Source: Rhodococcus sp. IITR03 (GTDB lineage: Bacteria; Actinomycetota; Actinomycetes; Mycobacteriales; Mycobacteriaceae). From it: a DNA stretch of 7,942 bases. The stretch covers positions 1 to 7,942 of the forward strand of contig LATQ01000266.1 of the NCBI GenBank assembly GCA_001017865.1, read 5' to 3'. Positions 7,241-7,942 of the stretch are shown here, in pieces. Each line of letters opens with the position of its first letter. Positions within the stretch are counted from its first letter, which is position 1. The notes below the pieces were generated by a model, which saw only the letters and a list, made by a program, of their open reading frames with translations, searched no databases and was not told where the DNA came from. The translations under genes were made by a program, and so were the position numbers.

Positions 7241-7245
7241 TGCAG

Positions 7246-7942
7246 TTGACCGCCGTCGACTCCGCGCTCGAGCCCGTCGGAACCTCGTCGAAGCGAGAAC
7301 TTCCACCATCGATGTCGATCGGATGACCCTCATCCTGGAGGCCTTCGACAGCCGCGGCGCCCTCACTCTCGAAGAGGTCACCTGTCGCTCAGGGTTGCCC
7401 CGTTCGACCGTGCACCGCATCCTCGACCACCTCGTGCGTCGCGACTGGATCGAGCACGCATCCTTCGGTTACTGCCTCGGCCCGCGTGCCCTCGGCCTCG
7501 GTGGCAGCGACACCGGCCACCGCCGTATCCGGGAGGCCGCTGCGCCGCATCTCCACGACCTGGCGATGCAGACCGGTGCCGTCGTCCACCTGACAGTCCT
7601 CGAGGGCAACGAGGTGCTCTACCTCGACAAGGTCGGTGGGCAGCTCGCGTCGAGCGTGCCGTCGCGGGTAGGTGGGCGGTTCCCCGCCTACGCCACCGCG
7701 GCCGGCAAGTCCATCCTCGCGTGGCTCGAACCCGAACGCATCGACGCGCTGTACGGCAAGGCGCTCGTGCCGTGCACGGAGCGCACCATCCGCGATCACG
7801 TCGCACTGCACCAGGAACTCAACCGCATCCGCAAGCGTCGTGGCGTCGCATTCGAACGTGAGGAGGCCGCGCGGGGCATCGGATGCGTGGGTGTCGCGCT
7901 CCGCGGCGTCGACGGCCCGGTTGCCGCCTGTCGCTGGCAGCG
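7246..7942 (+). CDS. IclR-family transcriptional regulator (3' partial, one or two frameshifts)
   Basis: DNA-binding regulator, usually a repressor or activator of a catabolic or uptake operon, cut by the window edge. The core reads DRMTLILEAFDSRGALTLEEV, then the winged helix-turn-helix SGLPRSTVHRILDHLVRRDWI, then the effector-binding domain with LEGNEVLYLDKVG, the hallmark GRFPAYATAAGKSILA, and GVAFEREEAARGIGCVGVALRG. The start is uncertain. TTG at 7246 has a good ribosome site and gives MTAVDSALEPVGTSSKRE, but in a different frame from the core, joined if one base is missing near 7298. Staying in the core frame gives an Arg-rich N-terminus or an ATG at 7323 that trims the first helix. Near 7928 one missing base turns VAACRWQ into the family-like VAAVSLAA. 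The targets are unknown; divergent metY and genes to the right are candidates. Confidence 0.85.
7296..7301 (+). other. Possible frameshift: 1-base deletion near the regulator N-terminus
   Basis: The TTG-initiated frame reads to TSSKRE and later stops at 7327, while the core frame becomes sensible from STIDVDRMTLILEAF. One base missing around GAGAACTT would join them. The exact place cannot be set without homologues. Confidence 0.5.
7926..7931 (+). other. Possible frameshift: 1-base deletion near the right edge, in the regulator
   Basis: The last bases read GPVAACRWQ in the core frame. Adding one base after 7928 gives GPVAAVSLAA, the expected beta strand of IclR effector domains. Only 14 bases remain after it, so support is limited. 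Confidence 0.5.

Larger units (their letters stand above)
6855..7245. other. Divergent non-coding control region between metY and the iclR-type gene
   Basis: This 391-base stretch has no credible gene on either strand; the long plus-strand frame crossing it is the shadow of metY. It should hold both divergent promoters. On the metY side are short inverted repeats that could fold in its leader: CACCGT/ACGGTG (6925-6930, 6934-6939) and CGGGTGC/GCACCCG (6956-6962, 6980-6986). The stretch 7081-7160 is less GC-rich, with no motif recognised. On the regulator side are an extended -10 and a palindrome, listed separately. Confidence 0.7.

Overview
The window is high-GC actinobacterial DNA with strong G/C preference at third codon positions. 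The gene set (a fused LivH-LivM permease, a MetY-type sulfhydrylase, an IclR-family regulator) and its style suggest Rhodococcus or a close mycolate-containing relative. That placement is inference from protein character, not from a marker gene.

Positions 1-5470, plus strand, hold one transporter operon of the branched-chain amino acid (Liv/HAAT) ABC family. It enters the window inside a cysteine-rich extracytoplasmic binding protein (1-1338). A strong intercistronic hairpin follows (1350-1385). Next come a single-chain LivH-LivM permease with a C-terminal extension (1404-3672), the ATPases LivG (3665-4408) and LivF (4405-5109), and a small two-helix membrane protein (5112-5470). From the permease onward the genes overlap or nearly abut, so they are probably translationally coupled. 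The binding protein would deliver ligand to the fused permease, and the LivG/LivF pair would power import. LivG has a degenerate ABC signature, so the ATPase pair probably has one consensus and one degenerate ATP site. The substrate cannot be read from sequence; this family carries amino acids, amides, urea, aromatic acids and other organic acids.

Positions 5492-5522 are a terminator hairpin between convergent genes. Minus-strand metY (5544-6854) encodes O-acetylhomoserine sulfhydrylase and stands alone, with no metX beside it. Positions 6855-7245 are a non-coding divergent control region. It contains the metY leader, a candidate extended -10 promoter and a palindrome of the IclR-operator type. 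An IclR-family regulator starts at about 7246 and runs off the right edge.

A striking property of the window is a set of seven apparent reading-frame breaks (near 479, 802, 1583, 1904, 5225, 7298 and 7928). Every one is the loss of a single base, and putting one base back restores a continuous, family-like protein. Shared direction, G/C-rich context and lack of any other decay favour missed bases in the sequence over real gene death. The affected genes are therefore annotated as single genes with the breaks marked.
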